From Cynocephalus volans (taxonomy: Eukaryota > Chordata > Mammalia > Dermoptera > Cynocephalidae), in contig NC_084463.1 in NCBI RefSeq assembly GCF_027409185.1, forward strand, positions 43,936,407-44,000,406: a stretch of DNA of 64,000 bases, written 5' to 3'. Below the pieces are notes generated by a model, which was given only the letters and a program-made list of their open reading frames with translations, searched no databases and was not told where the DNA came from. Position 1 is the first letter of the stretch. Each line of letters opens with the position of its first letter. Shown in pieces: positions 9,432 through 22,008 of the stretch. Made by a program: the position numbers and the translations under genes.

Positions 9432-9632
9432 ATGAGTTTGGAGCGTGGGGCTGCAGAAGCTGGGGCCTCACAGCTGCTGCTTCTCCCTGCTGAAAGCCTG
9501 GCCGAAATATTGGTCAGAGATCTGCACTCACAAAACCAGAGGCCGGGAAGCTTACGAAATCGGAAATTTAAAAATATCATTATAACGTTTCCACTTTTGA
9601 ATAACATATATGTAAGTATATATTATTTATAA
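9432..9632 (+). CDS. Possible first exon or retro-fragment of an unrecognised gene (66 codons)
   Basis: An ATG 50 bases right of the ZNF143/NRF1 motifs opens a frame beginning MSLERGAAEAGASQLLLLPA, then ESLAEILVRDL, until AT-rich sequence from about 9570. The GC-rich first 45 codons look like a genuine coding start, and the LLLPAESLAEIL stretch vaguely resembles an F-box start, which is not enough to name it. It could be a first exon with a donor inside (none convincing seen), a fragment of a retrocopy, or chance. I do not recognise the protein. Confidence 0.3.
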   Translation: MSLERGAAEAGASQLLLLPAESLAEILVRDLHSQNQRPGSLRNRKFKNIIITFPLLNNIYVSIYYL

Positions 9633-9749
9633 GTGGATATAACCTTCTATACAAATACAAATATGCCCTCTGGCAGGGTAAGGTCCTAGAGCAGGGAGGA
9701 AGCCTTGCCTGAAAAGGGTTGCAGCCTAAAGTCTGTGATTCTGGCCTCA

Positions 9750-10400
9750 TCCAGCAGCGTGTCACACTCCCATCTCCTGTCACTCGGGGCCTGAGGGAGG
9801 CGGGGCCTGGAGCTCTGTCCAATCAGGTGCGCAGCCGGGGAGGAGGGGGCGGCCTTCCACAATCTCGCGGGATCTTTGTGTCTGGCGCCCACTGAGTTTA
9901 GTCCAGTCCCCACAGCTGTGTCTTCTTCTCTGAATGGCCCAGGTGGCTCCTTCCTGGCCTTTGTCGCCTGTGACTTGCAGGTCCTGGGATCTTCTTAGGG
10001 AGGACGGGGGACCCGCCGGAAGCCAGGAAATGGTGAGTGTGCGGGGCAAGGCGTCCTAAGATGCGGAGGGGGCGCGGATGGAAACGCCGGGACGGGCGGG
10101 GAGACCCGGGCCTCCCCGCGGTCAGCTCTGGGGTCTGTCCGCGGCCGAGTCTTCCGCTGGCGCCGCTCTGCCCTCGGTCCCCTGAGGCCGTTGGGTGGGC
10201 ACTGGGCGGCAGCCGAGGCCCCGGGCGTCCTGTCCCGACCCTGAACGGTGACTTCGGCGGCTCGGATCCCGCTCAGGGCAGCTCCGTGCCCGCAGCCCCG
10301 CGTCTCCCCAGATCGTGCTGTGACGGCGGGAGGGTCGTCGGGAGAATCCCCACCCGGTGTGTGGGGCTCAGGCATGGGAGGAACTGCGGTGCGTGGGGTC
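9750..10400 (+). promoter_or_regulatory. CpG-rich promoter of the KRAB zinc-finger gene
   Basis: Dense CpG from about 9780 to 10390 surrounds the first exon. A GC box (GAGGCGGGGCCTGG, 9796-9809) and a CCAAT box in TGTCCAATCAG (9817-9827) lie upstream of GGATCTTTGTGTCTGGCGCC (9869-9888), a phrase typical of KRAB zinc-finger transcription start regions. Confidence 0.8.
9862..10032 (+). CDS. KRAB zinc-finger gene, exon 1 (5' UTR and initiator Met)
   Basis: The exon ends CCGGAAGCCAGGAAATG (10016-10032) followed by the donor GTGAGTGTGC. Many mammalian KRAB zinc-finger genes have this design: a mainly untranslated first exon whose last three bases are the initiator ATG, so the next exon begins at codon 2. 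The KRAB-A exon at 56509 begins in the matching phase, giving Met-Gly-Leu-Val-Ser-Phe. The exon start is an estimate from the usual position of the TTTGTGTCTGG region. What links it to 56509 is strand, phase and absence of another recognised first exon; transcripts were not seen. The intervening intron of about 46 kb is long for this family, so a separate, unrecognised first exon for the KRAB exons is possible. Confidence 0.7.
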
Positions 10401-10416
10401 CCCGGTCCCTCCTTTC

Positions 10417-10740
10417 TCCTGTTAAAAATGGAACTGAGGCGCCGGTTAAAATATTAGAGAGTTTATTTGAGCAAACAACCACTCGTGAATGGGAAGCACC
10501 AGCCATGGTGTGTGGTTTGGGGTCCACCAGAGGGGCTTGGAAGAAAGACGTTTACAAGGTTCTGGTGAAGCAAACCAAAGTAAATCTTACAAGTCACTGA
10601 TTGCAGTTATCCGTCGCCTGTTTGGACTATCTGGGGGGACATTTCCTGGTTGTGTAATCACAGCTTAGTTGGAGGATTCTGGTTGCTTAAACCTAAATTT
10701 CTTTCGTTTTCTCTAAGTAATTTATGAGAAACGCATTTGA
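10417..10740 (-). mobile_element. Possible LTR fragment downstream of exon 1
   Basis: From TGTTAAAAATGGAACTGAGG the text, including AGAGTTTATTTGAGCAAACA and later GGACATTTCCTGG, has the style of an ERV1 LTR in minus orientation. Ends were not established. Confidence 0.35.
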
Positions 10741-12769
10741 GTTAGATTTCCTTTTCCTTAGGGAGGAACCCAGGGCAGGACAGCCACTTCATTCTAACTG
10801 CCTACTATTTAACACTCCAAAGGGGTGCTGGTCTCCCTCTGCCTTTTCCAAATATATGCGAGGCAGGGTCTCCAATCCACCACCCTGTCCCTCATTCTAC
10901 CCTTTTCTAGGGCTTGCAGTAATATCCTAAATTTCCATTTCCTTTTCCGCATTCCCAGTTCTCCAACTTCCACTCTCCAATTCAGAACATTGTCAACTAT
11001 TTGTACTTTATCGTACATTTCAAACAGATACAGTATTTTAATTGTTCATCATATTTTCACACAGCAATTGATGGCTCATTTTAAAATATTTGTTTTTGCT
11101 TTTTTAATATTTCACTTGACAGGAAAGCATAGAATAATTACCTCACACTCTGCTATATATAAAAAAAATCTTTGCTCCTCCTCTCCTCTTATCTTCCTTA
11201 GGCACAGACGCCTTATCAGAATGCCTTTGGGTTGAGGTTCCCCTTTGGAAACTTGACAGGATGATGTGTCCTCAGCCACCCTCCTATCCTCGGTGTCAAA
11301 GCTGTGTGGCGTTGAGACAAGATGCCCACAGCAGCCGTATCTCTTGGAGTGTGTGGTGAACATCAGCCCCTGGTTCATCTCCCAGAGGACAGCCTGAGGT
11401 ATGGGCCTGGATGGAGCCTCTCAGGGAGCAACTGGATGTGTTGGGTCTGGTGGGAAATCTGGTCTGCCTTTCACCTAAAAGCTAACGCCTTGGACATTGA
11501 GATTTTCTTTCCCTAACCCCACTTTTTATTCCTTCATGATCAGCCAATCAGATGCTGGTACTGAGAGGAAAAGACAAATTATTTCTGCCTTCTGGAGATT
11601 CTCAGGTTTGTGAAGGAAGAAAAACTGTTCCAAAGGACAAGGGAAACCCACCCCAGCAAGGTGGTACACGAACTTTGGGCACAGGGTGAGGATTGGTGGA
11701 CAGAGCACAGTGTCTCCTGGGAGGGTGGTTATTAGGCACTTTAATGAGCCAGATGCGGGGGAGAGGATGCTCCGAGTGATAGGATGGCCTGACTTGACAC
11801 TTGTGTTTGCTGTTCTTGTTTGTTGAGGGCTGTAGCTGTCCATTTTCTTAGTGGCTTTTCCAGGGTTTTTCTGCAGAGACCGTATTACTTGGTGTGTGCA
11901 GTCACTGCAGTCTTTGTTTTCTTGGCGTGTGTTCAGCCAATGTTTTTCACAGAGATTTTCTTGAATACCAGGTGCTAGATAAAGAAAAAGAAAAAGAAAA
12001 AAAAGAAAGGAGAAGAAACAAAAAGCCTCACCTCTTTTAGTTATTGTGGATGTCTCTGAGCTGGGGCATTTCTTTTAGACAGGCTGCTTAAAACTCAGCT
12101 TCATTCAGCCTTTACTTCCTGCTTAACTGAATCTAGAGATTAGCCAGTGCTTAAAATGAGGGTCTTTTCTGAAAATGTGTTTTTTCCTGGGCATGCAACA
12201 GGGCTTTCTCAGTATCCCAGTGTATCTGGATTGCTATGAATATTCTAATTTTTGAAAGAAACTTTCACTGTAGCTTTAGGCGGTCTAGTGTATGTGTCAA
12301 CTGTAATTTATTGTTCCAGACTGCTGCAGGCTTTCTGTTTACTTAGCAGCATTTTCAAGCCATTCCCGCTAATTTTTTCCACCGATTGCCTTCTGACTTA
12401 GACAAAACAGAAAATTGTAGCTTTTTTCAGATCTTTGGGTAGCCCCCAGACAGATTGTAATACATAAACACAATGATTTGCAAATAAGATCTGCACTGCT
12501 CTTTCTGGAATCAGTGACCAGAGGGACTAGGAACTAGGAATGTTGTCTTGAAGACTGGCACCAAATCAGGGAGGGATTGGAGCAAGGACAAGTAAAAACT
12601 CCAGAAGGCTTTCCTACCATTTCCCACTTAAAAAAAATTTTTTTTGCATCAACATCGTTGCTATAAACCTTCAGTCTTTTTCAAGAGCTTAGAAAATCTT
12701 GTTTCTGGTAGTTCTTGTTTTTCCATGTTTCTGTCAGGGAACAGGTGTTTGGAGCAGCTCACTCTGCCA
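10741..12769. other. Intron-like sequence, no gene recognised
   Basis: No exon, RNA gene or clear full repeat seen. A-rich purine tract at about 11980-12030 (AAAGAAAAAG repeats). Some ancient repeats are probably present but below what I can identify. Confidence 0.45.
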
Positions 12770-13533
12770 TTCTGCTGACCTCACTGTCCCTGGTCTCTGT
12801 GGTATTTGATTATCTAAATGAGTTTTCTTGTGCCATTATTATACTATCTTGATTAGTGTTGGTTTGAAGCAGGTTTTAAAATTATGAATTGTGAGACCTA
12901 GCTTGCTCTTTTTCATGTTGTATTTTGAGTCCCTTGTGATTTCATATGAATTTCAGCATCAACTTTTCAGTTTCTATAGATTAGTCACTGGGATTCTGAT
13001 AAAGATTGCATTGAATCTGTACATTGTTGTGGGGAGTATTGCCGTCTTAATAATATTAAGCCTACTGATCTATGAACTTGAGATGGTTTTCCATTTATTT
13101 AGATCTTTAGCTTTTTCCAACAAGGTTTGTAGTGTTCAGAGTATGAATTTTGTACTTTTGTTAAAATTTTTCCTATGTATTTATTTTTTGGGTGCTATCA
13201 CAATTTTTTTTTTCCCTTAATTTCATTTTCAGATATTTTATTGTAAATGTGTAGAAGTACAGTTGTTTTTGTATATTAACTTTGCACCTCTGACCTTGGT
13301 GAACACACCTTCATCTTGGTTGCTTCCAAGTTATGAAAATTATGAACAATGCTGCTATCAACATCCTTGTGCAGGTTTTTGTGTGGACCTCCATTTTCAA
13401 CTCATTTGCATAAACCCACCTTTGGGGATTAGTTTGGGGTCCAGGAGATACCTCTCATCCCCATGGGATGGGGATGAAAACAATTCACTCCATGAAAATT
13501 AAGTTTATATGGGTTTATGATGAGGTTTGTGTA

Positions 13534-13541
<8 letters not shown>

Positions 13542-13589
<48 letters not shown>
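13542..13589. repeat. (TG)n microsatellite
   Basis: About 24 uninterrupted TG dinucleotides. Confidence 0.98.
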
Positions 13590-13590
<1 letters not shown>

Positions 13591-14368
13591 GGAACCCAGT
13601 GATTTATCACAAGTGTTACTCTTCTGTGTGACAGGCCGTCTACTAGGTGCTGTAGTGAATAAAACTGAACAAATATCCCTGTTCACTTGAAGCTGGCATA
13701 GGAAACAAGAGATGAGGGGTAGAAGTAAAATACACAGTGTATCAGATGGTGATTACTGCTAAAGAGGGAGGGAAAGTTGCAGAAGAGTTCAGAGGCCGGA
13801 GCTGTGTGTGTGTCTATCAGAACATTTCTTCAGGTCCTTAGGTTGTTATCTCTGAGGGTTAGTGAACTTTTGTGTTTGTGTGGGTGCACCCACCTGTATG
13901 TGCAGAGACATAGTCTGTGAGATTTTGTATGTCTTTCTGGGTGGCTATGTGTGTATGCTCTTTAAAATCTGGATTACTTTTCTTTGTTCCTGTTTTCCCT
14001 GGTAGCACCTTTCTTTCCATGTTAAGTAGAAGTGGTGAGAGCAGACATTGTTGTCTTGTTTCTAGTATTAGGGAGACAGCATTCAGTCTCTCAGCATCTA
14101 GTGAGATGTTGGTTGTGGAGGTTTTCATAGATGCCTTGTCGTATCTTGAGGAAGTTACCTTCTGTTTCTAGTTTATTTTTTTCATTGTGAAAGGGTGTTG
14201 AACTTTGTCAAATGCTTTTTTTCTTTGTGCATTCTAGATATTAACATCTTGCCAAATATGTGATTTAAAATATCCTCTACAATTCCGTGGGTTATCTTTT
14301 CACTCTATTGATAGTGTCCCCTGAGGAACAAAAGTTTTTAATTTAGACAAAATCAAATTTGTCTGTTT

Positions 14369-14388
14369 TTTTTTTTTTTTTTTTTTTT
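14369..14388. repeat. Poly-T tract
   Basis: Run of about 20 T inside the L1 ORF2 region. Confidence 0.9.
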
Positions 14389-17104
14389 GATGTTGCTGAC
14401 AGAGCTTGTGGTGTCCTGTCTGAGAAATAATTACCGTGTCCAACGTGGGGAAATTTTTGCCCTATATTTTCTTCTAAGTGTTTAGTTTTAGCTCTTACTT
14501 TTAGGTCCTTGATTCATTTTGATTTTATTTTTGTATGTGGTAGAAGGTAAGGGTACAAATGTGTATTTCTACATGTGAATATTAGGTTTTTCCAGCACCA
14601 TTTTTTCCATAGACTTCTTTTCCCACTGAATGATCCTGGAATTTGGAAATCATTTTATTGTCTACATGAGGGTATATTTCTGGGCTCCCTATTCTGTTCC
14701 ATTGGTGAATATGTTTGTCTTTATGCCAGTACCACAGGGTTTTGATTGCTGTACCTTTGAATAAGTTTTGAAATGAGGAAGAGTGATACTTTCAACTTTG
14801 ATTTTCTTTTTCTGTTGTTTTGGTTATTTGGGATTCCTTGAGATTTCACATTTATTTTAGGATGTTGCTTTCTGTTTATCTTTTTTAAAAAAAAATGTTA
14901 TTGGTCTTGTGATAGGGATTACATCAAATTTGTAGGTCACTTTGGATAGGATAGTATTGACATCATAATAGTCAGTCTTCTATACCATGAACAGGAGATG
15001 TCTTTCTATTTATTTGTATTTTCTTTAATTTTTTTCAGCAACATTTTGTAGTTTTCAATGTATATGTCTTTTGTTTTCTTGGTTAAGTTAATTCCTAAGT
15101 ATTTTATATTTTTCAATGCTATTGTTCCTAGTATTGTTTTCTTAATTTTCTTTTTATATTGTTCATAGTTAGCATATATAAATACAACTAATGTTTGCAC
15201 ATTGATTTGGTATCCTACAAGTTTGCTGATTTCATTCATTCCAATTTTTGGGGGGTGTTTTTTGTTGTTTATTTGTTTTGTTTTTGTTTTTAATTTCTAT
15301 GTGTGCTTTCGTTAGGATTTTCTACAAATAAGTTGATTTCATCTGTAAACAGATATAACTTTACTTTGTCATTTCAAATTTGGATGCATTTCTCTTTTCC
15401 TAATTGCTCTGGCTGGGATTTTTAAAACAGTATTGAGTGGAAGTGGTGAAAGCAGGTGTCCTGTCTTTTCTCTGATCTTAGAGGAAAGGCTTTTTGTATT
15501 TCACTATTGATTATGATGTTTCTGTGTGTTTTATATATGGTCTTTATTATACTGAGGCAGTTTTTTTCTAGTCCTAGTTTCCTGTGTGTTCTTATCATAA
15601 GTGGTTTTTGCATTTTGTCAAATGCTCTTCTGCATCAACTGAGACACTTGCAGTGTTCCATTCATTTTGCTAACGTGGTGTATTACATTGATTGATTTTC
15701 ATGTGTTGAGTCATCCTTGTGTTTCAGGGATAAATGTCACTTGGTCATGGTATATAATACTCTTAATATCTGACAAATGTTTGCTAGTATATATTTGAAA
15801 ATTATTGCATTTATATTCATAAAGGACATTTGTCTGCAGTTTTGTTTTTTCTAGTGTCTTTTGCTTTTGGTGTCAGCATAATTTTCGCTTCACAGAATGA
15901 GTCCTTTTTGGCTTTTTGGAAGAGTTTGAGGAGGATTGGTATTAATTTTGTTTTTTAATGTTTAGTAGATATCAGGAGTGAAATTATTTCATCCTTGGTT
16001 TTTATTTGTTGAGGGGTTTTTAATTTCTACATTAATCTACAACTGTAGGTCTGTTCAGATTTTCTATTTCTTCATGACTCGGTCTAAGTACATTGTGTGT
16101 TTCTTGACATTGTCCACTCCACGAGTGTTATCCATTTGCTGGCATACCGTGAGAGACTTCTTCCATAAGGTCTGAGGCGTACAGATTTTGTAGCTGTGCT
16201 CTGCTGTTACTATGCATGAGTTCTGCTGCAATTGATGTGTTGGTAAGGAGAAACATCGCACAGACCTATGATTAAGCTTCATTTTTAGGAAGCCTGCATC
16301 TCCCTGGGGTATGACATGCCTAAGTACTTATCGGTCCTTGCCTCTATTTTTTATTGAGGCAGGAAGTTTAGAGGGGGATGGAAGTGGGCATTTCCCTTAC
16401 CCCAGAAAGTTTGGCCCTGGTAAAATCTGTTTGTTAGTCATTTGAGAAATAGTTTTTTGAAGGCAGAACTTGTTAAGAAGAACGGGATTCTCTGAGCATT
16501 TTGGGAAATAGCTACTTTTCTTCTCTCTGTGCTGACGGCAGGAAGACACCTTTTTCTAAGATCTTCACTGTAAGAGCCTGGCAATATTTCTGGGGGTAAA
16601 ACTTATCAACTTGTGGGAACTCCTGTGTTGGGAACCCTGAAGACATTGATTCTCAAACTTAAACAATTCACCAGTTACACTTGAGGTTTTCCTACACCTG
16701 TACTCTTCCCTGAGAGGTTTCTTATGTTTTGTGGTCATGTAAGTTATGATTCTCTGGATGTGCATTTGTGTCTCCAATTTGGGGCAGTGATTTGACCTGA
16801 GAACTCAATTCTAATGGATCTAAGAAGAGTCTGAGAAAGATAGGCAAGGTTCTAGAAAATGTTACTTGTTTGGAGGGGGTTTGTCCAAGAGTAGAATTAC
16901 AATAAATTTAGATATAGATCTCAGTTGAATTTATTGTGACTCTAGAATTAGGCAACAAGTCCATAAAGTAGAATTCAGTGTTCTGATGAGCTGAGCCACA
17001 AAGGACATTGATTTTATAGACAGAAAAAGTCTGAAGAAAGTGAACACACACAAAAAAAGTGGATTGGTTATTTCACATTTACTTTCCTTATAAGGTGATG
17101 TGAG

Positions 17105-17890
17105 GCTGTTGAATGGAAAAGGAACCAGAACACCCAATCGAAAGTTTTAAAAAGGGGATCTTTATTAGCCAGCCAGCAACTGTCTCTCCAGATATTCTGG
17201 TAAGAGAGCAGCCCCAACTCTATGTTTAAGGGGCCTTTTGAAGGCAAAAAGTTACATAGTCACACACTTAAAGTTATCATATAGTCACACACATTTCCTC
17301 CTGGCGTGAGGAGGGAGGGGGTTTGGTGAGGCCTAGTGCAAGCTGGTTACAGAAGCCAAGATAAGCCAGTTAATCACTCAGGAACAGCAGGAAGTTCCCC
17401 AGGGCAGTTTCCTCACTAAGTTATCTGGATACATCCGGATACAGATCTTGGTTTTATCAGCCAGAAATAGCATAGGTGGGAAACAGCAAAGGGAGGCAGA
17501 ATTTAAAATTTTTCTAAGTACAGGATAATTTTTAACTTCTAATTTCTACTAGGGGTGCTTGGGGGAGGGGTTCAAACAAAAAACTCTTTTCAAACAGTAA
17601 AAATGGCATAAGCTAAATCAATTTGCCTTGTCACAGTGAGAATAGGAAGACAGAATACTAGAAATAGAGCTATTCCTTTTGTGTAAGAATTAAAAGAGAG
17701 GGAACTTCATCATCATTTCTATTGAAGATTTAAACTAGCCTGTTTGGGAAATTGGCTGTTATCTCTTTCTCATGACTTCAACCTAAGTGACCTGGAACTT
17801 AGCAGTGTTGACTCTATTTTGAGTTCTAGTCTGTTTTTGTTGGGTCTAGTACAGAAACAGCCCAAAACAATGGCCTCCTAAATTTTTTAT
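17105..17890 (-). mobile_element. ERV1-like LTR, minus orientation
   Basis: A block with GGGGATCTTTATTAGCCAGC, AAGGCAAAAAGTTACATAG, GGTTACAGAAGCCAAGATAA and CAAAAAACTCTTTTCAAACAG has the layout of a reversed gammaretroviral-type LTR and parallels 6129-6658. No gag, pol or env is adjacent. Ends are approximate. Confidence 0.55.
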
Positions 17891-18622
17891 TTAGTATAGT
17901 TGAGAGGGTGGTCTGGGATGGAGAAATAACCTGTCATACCTGAGAAGATCTGTCTGCAGTGCTCTTTAAACATACTCTTATTCCTTTAATCTTCCCTTAA
18001 TTTTTGCAGTGTCTAAGGTCTCTCAAACCTAGTCTATCATGAAATTTGGCATCTAGGAATGTGCTGATGCTCCCACTAGACTGATAGTTCTTTCTGGTCG
18101 TTCAGATAGGGTTTGTCAAGGTATATCTATATTAAAAGAAAGAGGTAAAAAATTGGATTTGAGGAAACATGACTTGCCCAGGGTGTTGTGAGTTGTTGGT
18201 GTCTGACATCCTGTCTTTTGGCTAGTGTTATTCATTTTGCCACACTTAAGTCAAAGCAAGCATTATGTTTGAGATTATTTTTGTGACACTAAAGTCAACT
18301 TGGATCAAACGTCACTTTTTTTTATCCCCAACAATTTCTGTGGATCATGTGACCTCAGAGGGTCAAATAAACAAGTTTTTTCCACTTAATGTCAGTAATC
18401 TGTTCTTAAAAATCATGAATTCTGCAGGAATATAATGCAAGTCTATTTAACAGTATTTAAAATGGGAAAATTAGGGTGCATCACACTTCTACTCCAAACT
18501 GATGTCTTAAAATGCAATAATCATACAGTGCAATATTCACTTATAAGTAACAAACCCTTTTTATGTTTCACATTTTTTAAAGTAAACAGATTTTTTAAGA
18601 TGTTAAGAAAAATAAGAATGTG
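17891..18622. other. Gene-free intron-like sequence
   Basis: No gene or confident repeat seen. Confidence 0.45.
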
Positions 18623-18730
18623 TATTTGGCAGCTAACTCAGCAGTTAGTGCAAGATATCATAACACCTAGGACAAGGGTTTGGATCACTGTACCAGACAG
18701 CTGCTTAAAAAAACAAACCAAAAAACTTAC
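18623..18730 (+). mobile_element. Old t-SINE monomer
   Basis: GGCAGCTAACTCAGCAGTTA, ATAACACC and AAGGGTTTGGATCACTGTAC retain the tRNA-Ile A- and B-box spacing with many changes, then an A-rich tail AAAAAAACAAACC. It is more diverged than the dimers at 3771 and 8002. Confidence 0.8.
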
Positions 18731-18764
18731 AATGTAGTTTACTGGTGTGCAAACAGTTGCTTTT

Positions 18765-20360
18765 TATGATTCACATGACTTCCGTCAGTGCCAGCAACCT
18801 CATTAAAGTCCATCCAGTTGTCATTGATTGTGATTTTCAAAACTTGTATGCGTGGTTGTGAAGTTCTGTTGATTGTATTTGACACTTAGTTTGACAGTCT
18901 CTCTCATATATTTCTGTTAATGTTGAGTTATGGGGGCTTGTATGCATTAGCTAGCATTTGCTAGGTAAGAAACTAACCAAAATTCAATAGCTTAAAAAAA
19001 TTTTTGCTACAAGTTCTGTGGATACACATTTTGATGTGCATCCACTGGGCTTTTTCTATGCTAGAGTTGCCTGGATTACAAAAGAGACTTTAGTCACCTG
19101 GTGTCTTTACTGAGACTGGTTCGTTCAAGATGGCTTCATTCACATGTCCTATGGTTTGTGCTGACTCTTGGCTAGACCCTGTGTCTCCAACAGGATAGCT
19201 CCTGGTGGCTTCCTTATGATATGACTCTGTTTAAGAAGGCAAGCACCAGTGGCAAGTACCTTTCAAACCTATGTTTGCACCACATTTTTAAATGTCCCAT
19301 TGGCCAAATCAAGTCAAATGGCAAAGCACAAATTTGACTGTAGAAACATACTGTAGGAGGACTTGGATACATGGAGACCTGTCACTGGGAAACGTTACTG
19401 AAGAGTGTACCACAAGAAATATACATTATATACATTTTTGAATACATATATATGATCATACATAGAAAATGTTGGGTTGCACGGTTCCTGATGTTTAGGT
19501 ATATAAAAGCTAGATGTGTTTTAGTGGAAACACTCATTTGTTTATTTGTTTTTACTTACATGATTACATTTTTAGGTAAAATTAGTTGTTGCTAAAGCCG
19601 TAGGTACTGTACAAGGTTCTTCAAAAAGTTCGTGGAAACATTCATGTTATCTTTTAATTCAATTTTTACATGAGCTTATTGAAGTACCCTCATATGTTTT
19701 CATTAATCCCCCCAAAAATTGTTTATATAATTTTTACCAATTAGTATATTTGTAAATGCATCTTCAATGGGGTGTTTGTTGCCTTTTTTTTTTTTTTTTT
19801 TAGACATGAAGAACTACTCTCCCATAAGGTATCTTTAAAAAAAAATTTTTTTTCCAGGTATATGTGCAGACAGTTTTTTTCAGGAGAATCTAATCCCAAG
19901 CCACGCCCGTTCTCTCCTTTATTCACTTCATTTGTCTTCATTTTCAGCTGTGCTGCCACAGTGTTGTGTGCATTTCCAAGAGCAACACAAAATGAATAAA
20001 TCTTCAGTGAGCTGTTTATTCCTCACTTTGTTTTACATTATATTTTATGAGCTTTATGGTGTCAATGAATTAAAATAAAAAAGTATAAGTAAAACTCAGC
20101 TTGAGGGAAATGAGCATACATAAGATAAAATTACCATATAGATATAGCAAGTTGTAAAACCTTAAAGTAGTCCAAATTGACTACAAACTTGTGTCTGATC
20201 TTTCTGGTGTCATGGCCAAAAGGCATTTTGTTTATTCCATGATTGGAATGGAATTGGAGAGGAGAGTAAGCTAAATTCTCATAGGACATCAAGACTTGAT
20301 GACACTAGAGTTGGACAGACCATCTTCACTGGTCACAGAAATACTTTTAGTTTTCTGCAG
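18765..20360 (+). repeat. Segmental duplication copy A
   Basis: Shares order and orientation with 43970-46030: CAGTGCCAGCAACCTCATTA (18788) against CAGCAACCTGG (43987), both with GTTGTGAAGTTCTGTTGATTG/GATTGTGAAGTTCTGTTGATTG-like text; GTTTAGGTATATAAAAGCTA (19493) against GTTTAGGTCTATAAAAGCAA (44701); GTTTATTCCTCACTTTG (20014) against ATTTATTCCTCAGCTTG (45249); GCTAAATTCTCATAGGACAT (20270) against GCTAAATTCTCATAGGATAT (45903). Divergence looks substantial, so the duplication is old. Copy A has a palindromic mariner-like element at 19610 that copy B lacks. Confidence 0.85.
19608..19700. mobile_element. Mariner-like palindromic MITE
   Basis: About 85 bases with imperfect inverted ends: AGGTTCTTCAAAAAGTTCGT at the left and TTATTGAAGTACCCTCA at the right, with TA at both borders (TGTAC, CATATG). 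Related copies at 32858, 38745 and 47370 share the core AAGTACCCTC / GGTACTTCAAA. Confidence 0.7.
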
Positions 20361-20664
20361 TTGAAAAGTTGTTTTGTTTTGTTTTTTGAAATCTCTAAAA
20401 TGGTGTGGTCTCAGTCAGCTTTTGGAAGGCTGTACTTTTTCATGGTTAAAGCACCCTCAAAACTTGGCAGCTTAAAATGGCTTATTATTACTTCTGGTTT
20501 TGGCTTAGAGAGTCTCTCTCGCTGGCTTATCTCCCACACAGGTGCAGTAAGGTAGCAGTTAGGGTGGATCAAGTGAAAGCACAGCTCGGCTGGTGGCCAA
20601 GAAGGCTCACTGGTGGCTCCAGTGGGTGCTGCTGGAGATTTATAGCAACTGACAACATGCATAT

Positions 20665-20760
20665 CTTCTGTATTAGGTGGTTTCGTGTTGGTTATAACAG
20701 AATACCTGCATCTGGGTAATGTGTAAAGAAGAGAGGTTTATTTCTTACAGTAGAACACCA
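20665..20760 (-). mobile_element. MaLR-type LTR end fragment
   Basis: TATTAGGTGGTTTCGTGTTG, ATAACAGAATACCTG and AAAGAAGAGAGGTTTATTTC are the terminal part of a reversed MLT1/THE1-type LTR; the rest is missing. Confidence 0.6.
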
Positions 20761-20849
20761 GAGCTTATTTTTACCACTGGCTGTAATTTGTATTTGTCGG
20801 ATTCACCTGAGTATGAGATATCCTTTTAAGAATAATTTTGCTAAAAATT

Positions 20850-20915
20850 AAAGAACTGAAGCAGTTCTTAATTTAAGAACTGAAGCAGTTCTTAATTTAA
20901 GCAGTTCTTTTCTAT
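20850..20915. repeat. 26-bp tandem duplication with palindromic core
   Basis: AAGAACTGAAGCAGTTCTTA is followed by ATTTAAGAACTGAAGCAGTT and a third partial copy. Each unit contains the inverted repeat AAGAACTG/CAGTTCTT. Confidence 0.9.
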
Positions 20916-21276
20916 TTCCCTACTGCTACGTGACAAAAAGTGACATCTCTTATTTTCTAGATAAAAGGACTTCAAATTACCTACACTTAAGAACAATTCA
21001 AAAGCCTTTAACAGATTCTGAATGAAGAACACAAACCTCAAATTAAAGAGATTACCAATTCAATATTAAGGTGAATATTTATAATGAAGTCTCATGTATT
21101 TTATTGTTAGCACATTTGAAATAGGCTAAGAGGATAGATCTCATATTCAGTGTTCTTACCACACATGCACACACACACACAGAAATTTTAGGAGGTGTTG
21201 GACAGATCTATCACCTTGATTTTTGGATGGTTTCACCAGTGTTTGTACAATGTATGTCAAAACTCATCAAACTGTA

Positions 21277-22008
21277 AGTCCATCCATGTTGCTGCAAATG
21301 GTAGTAATTCATTCTTTATTACAGCAGAGTAGTATTCCATTGTGTAGATGTACCACAGTTTCCTGATCCACCCATCTGCTAATGGACATTTGGGCTGGTT
21401 CCAACTCTTGGCTATTGTAAACCTGCAATAAACATGGGAGTATGGGTATCCCTTTGTTATGATGATTTCCATTCCTCTGGCTATATTCCCAGCAGTGGGA
21501 TAGCTGGATCATATGGTAGATCTATCTGCAATTGTTTGAGGAACCTCCATACCATTTTCCATAGAGGCTGCACCATTTTGCAGTCCCACCAACAGTGTAT
21601 GAGAGTTCCTTTTTCTCCACCACCTCGCCTGCATTTGTCATTCTCAGTCTTTTTGATATTAGCCATCCTAACTGGAGTGAGATGAGATCTCAAAGTGGTT
21701 TTGATTTGCATTTATATTAAGTGAAACAAGTCAGGCACAAAAAGAGAAATACCACATGTTCTCACTTATTTGTGGGAGCCATAAATAAATAAATAAATAA
21801 ATAAATATACAAACAAATAGTGTGGCAGGGAAGAAGACACAACAATCACAACAATTCCTTGAACCTGTTATGACAAGTGAACAGATACAATGTAGTTGGG
21901 GGGAAGGGAGAGAGGGAGGGGGAAAAGAGGAATGGGTCACGAAAATCAGCTACAATGTATATTGAGAAGTTAAAATTTTAAAAATTAAATTAAATTAAAT
22001 TAAATGTA
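21277..22008 (+). mobile_element. Twin-primed (inverted) L1 insertion with 18-bp TSD
   Basis: The left part (21277-about 21718) is L1 ORF2 3' sequence in minus orientation (ATCCATGTTGCTGCAAATGG onward). The right part (about 21719-22008) is plus-strand L1 3' end (GTGAAACAAGTCAGGCACAA, CACATGTTCTCACTTATTTG) with an A-rich tail of ATTAA repeats. A perfect 18-base duplication, AAAACTCATCAAACTGTA, flanks it at 21259-21276 and 22009-22026. This is the classic product of L1 twin priming. Confidence 0.93.

Larger units (their letters stand above)
12770..17090 (-). mobile_element. L1 fragments (ORF2 to 5' region), composite
   Basis: GGGATTCTGATAAAGATTGC (12990) and the following text, then 13970-16080 (GAAGTGGTGAGAGCAGACAT, GTCTTTTGCTTTTGGTGTCA), read as reverse ORF2 reverse-transcriptase sequence of L1M type. 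The 5'-UTR-like region follows to about 17060. A different L1 3' piece (13340-13420) and non-L1 sequence (13430-13960) interrupt it. All reading frames are broken. Confidence 0.75.
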
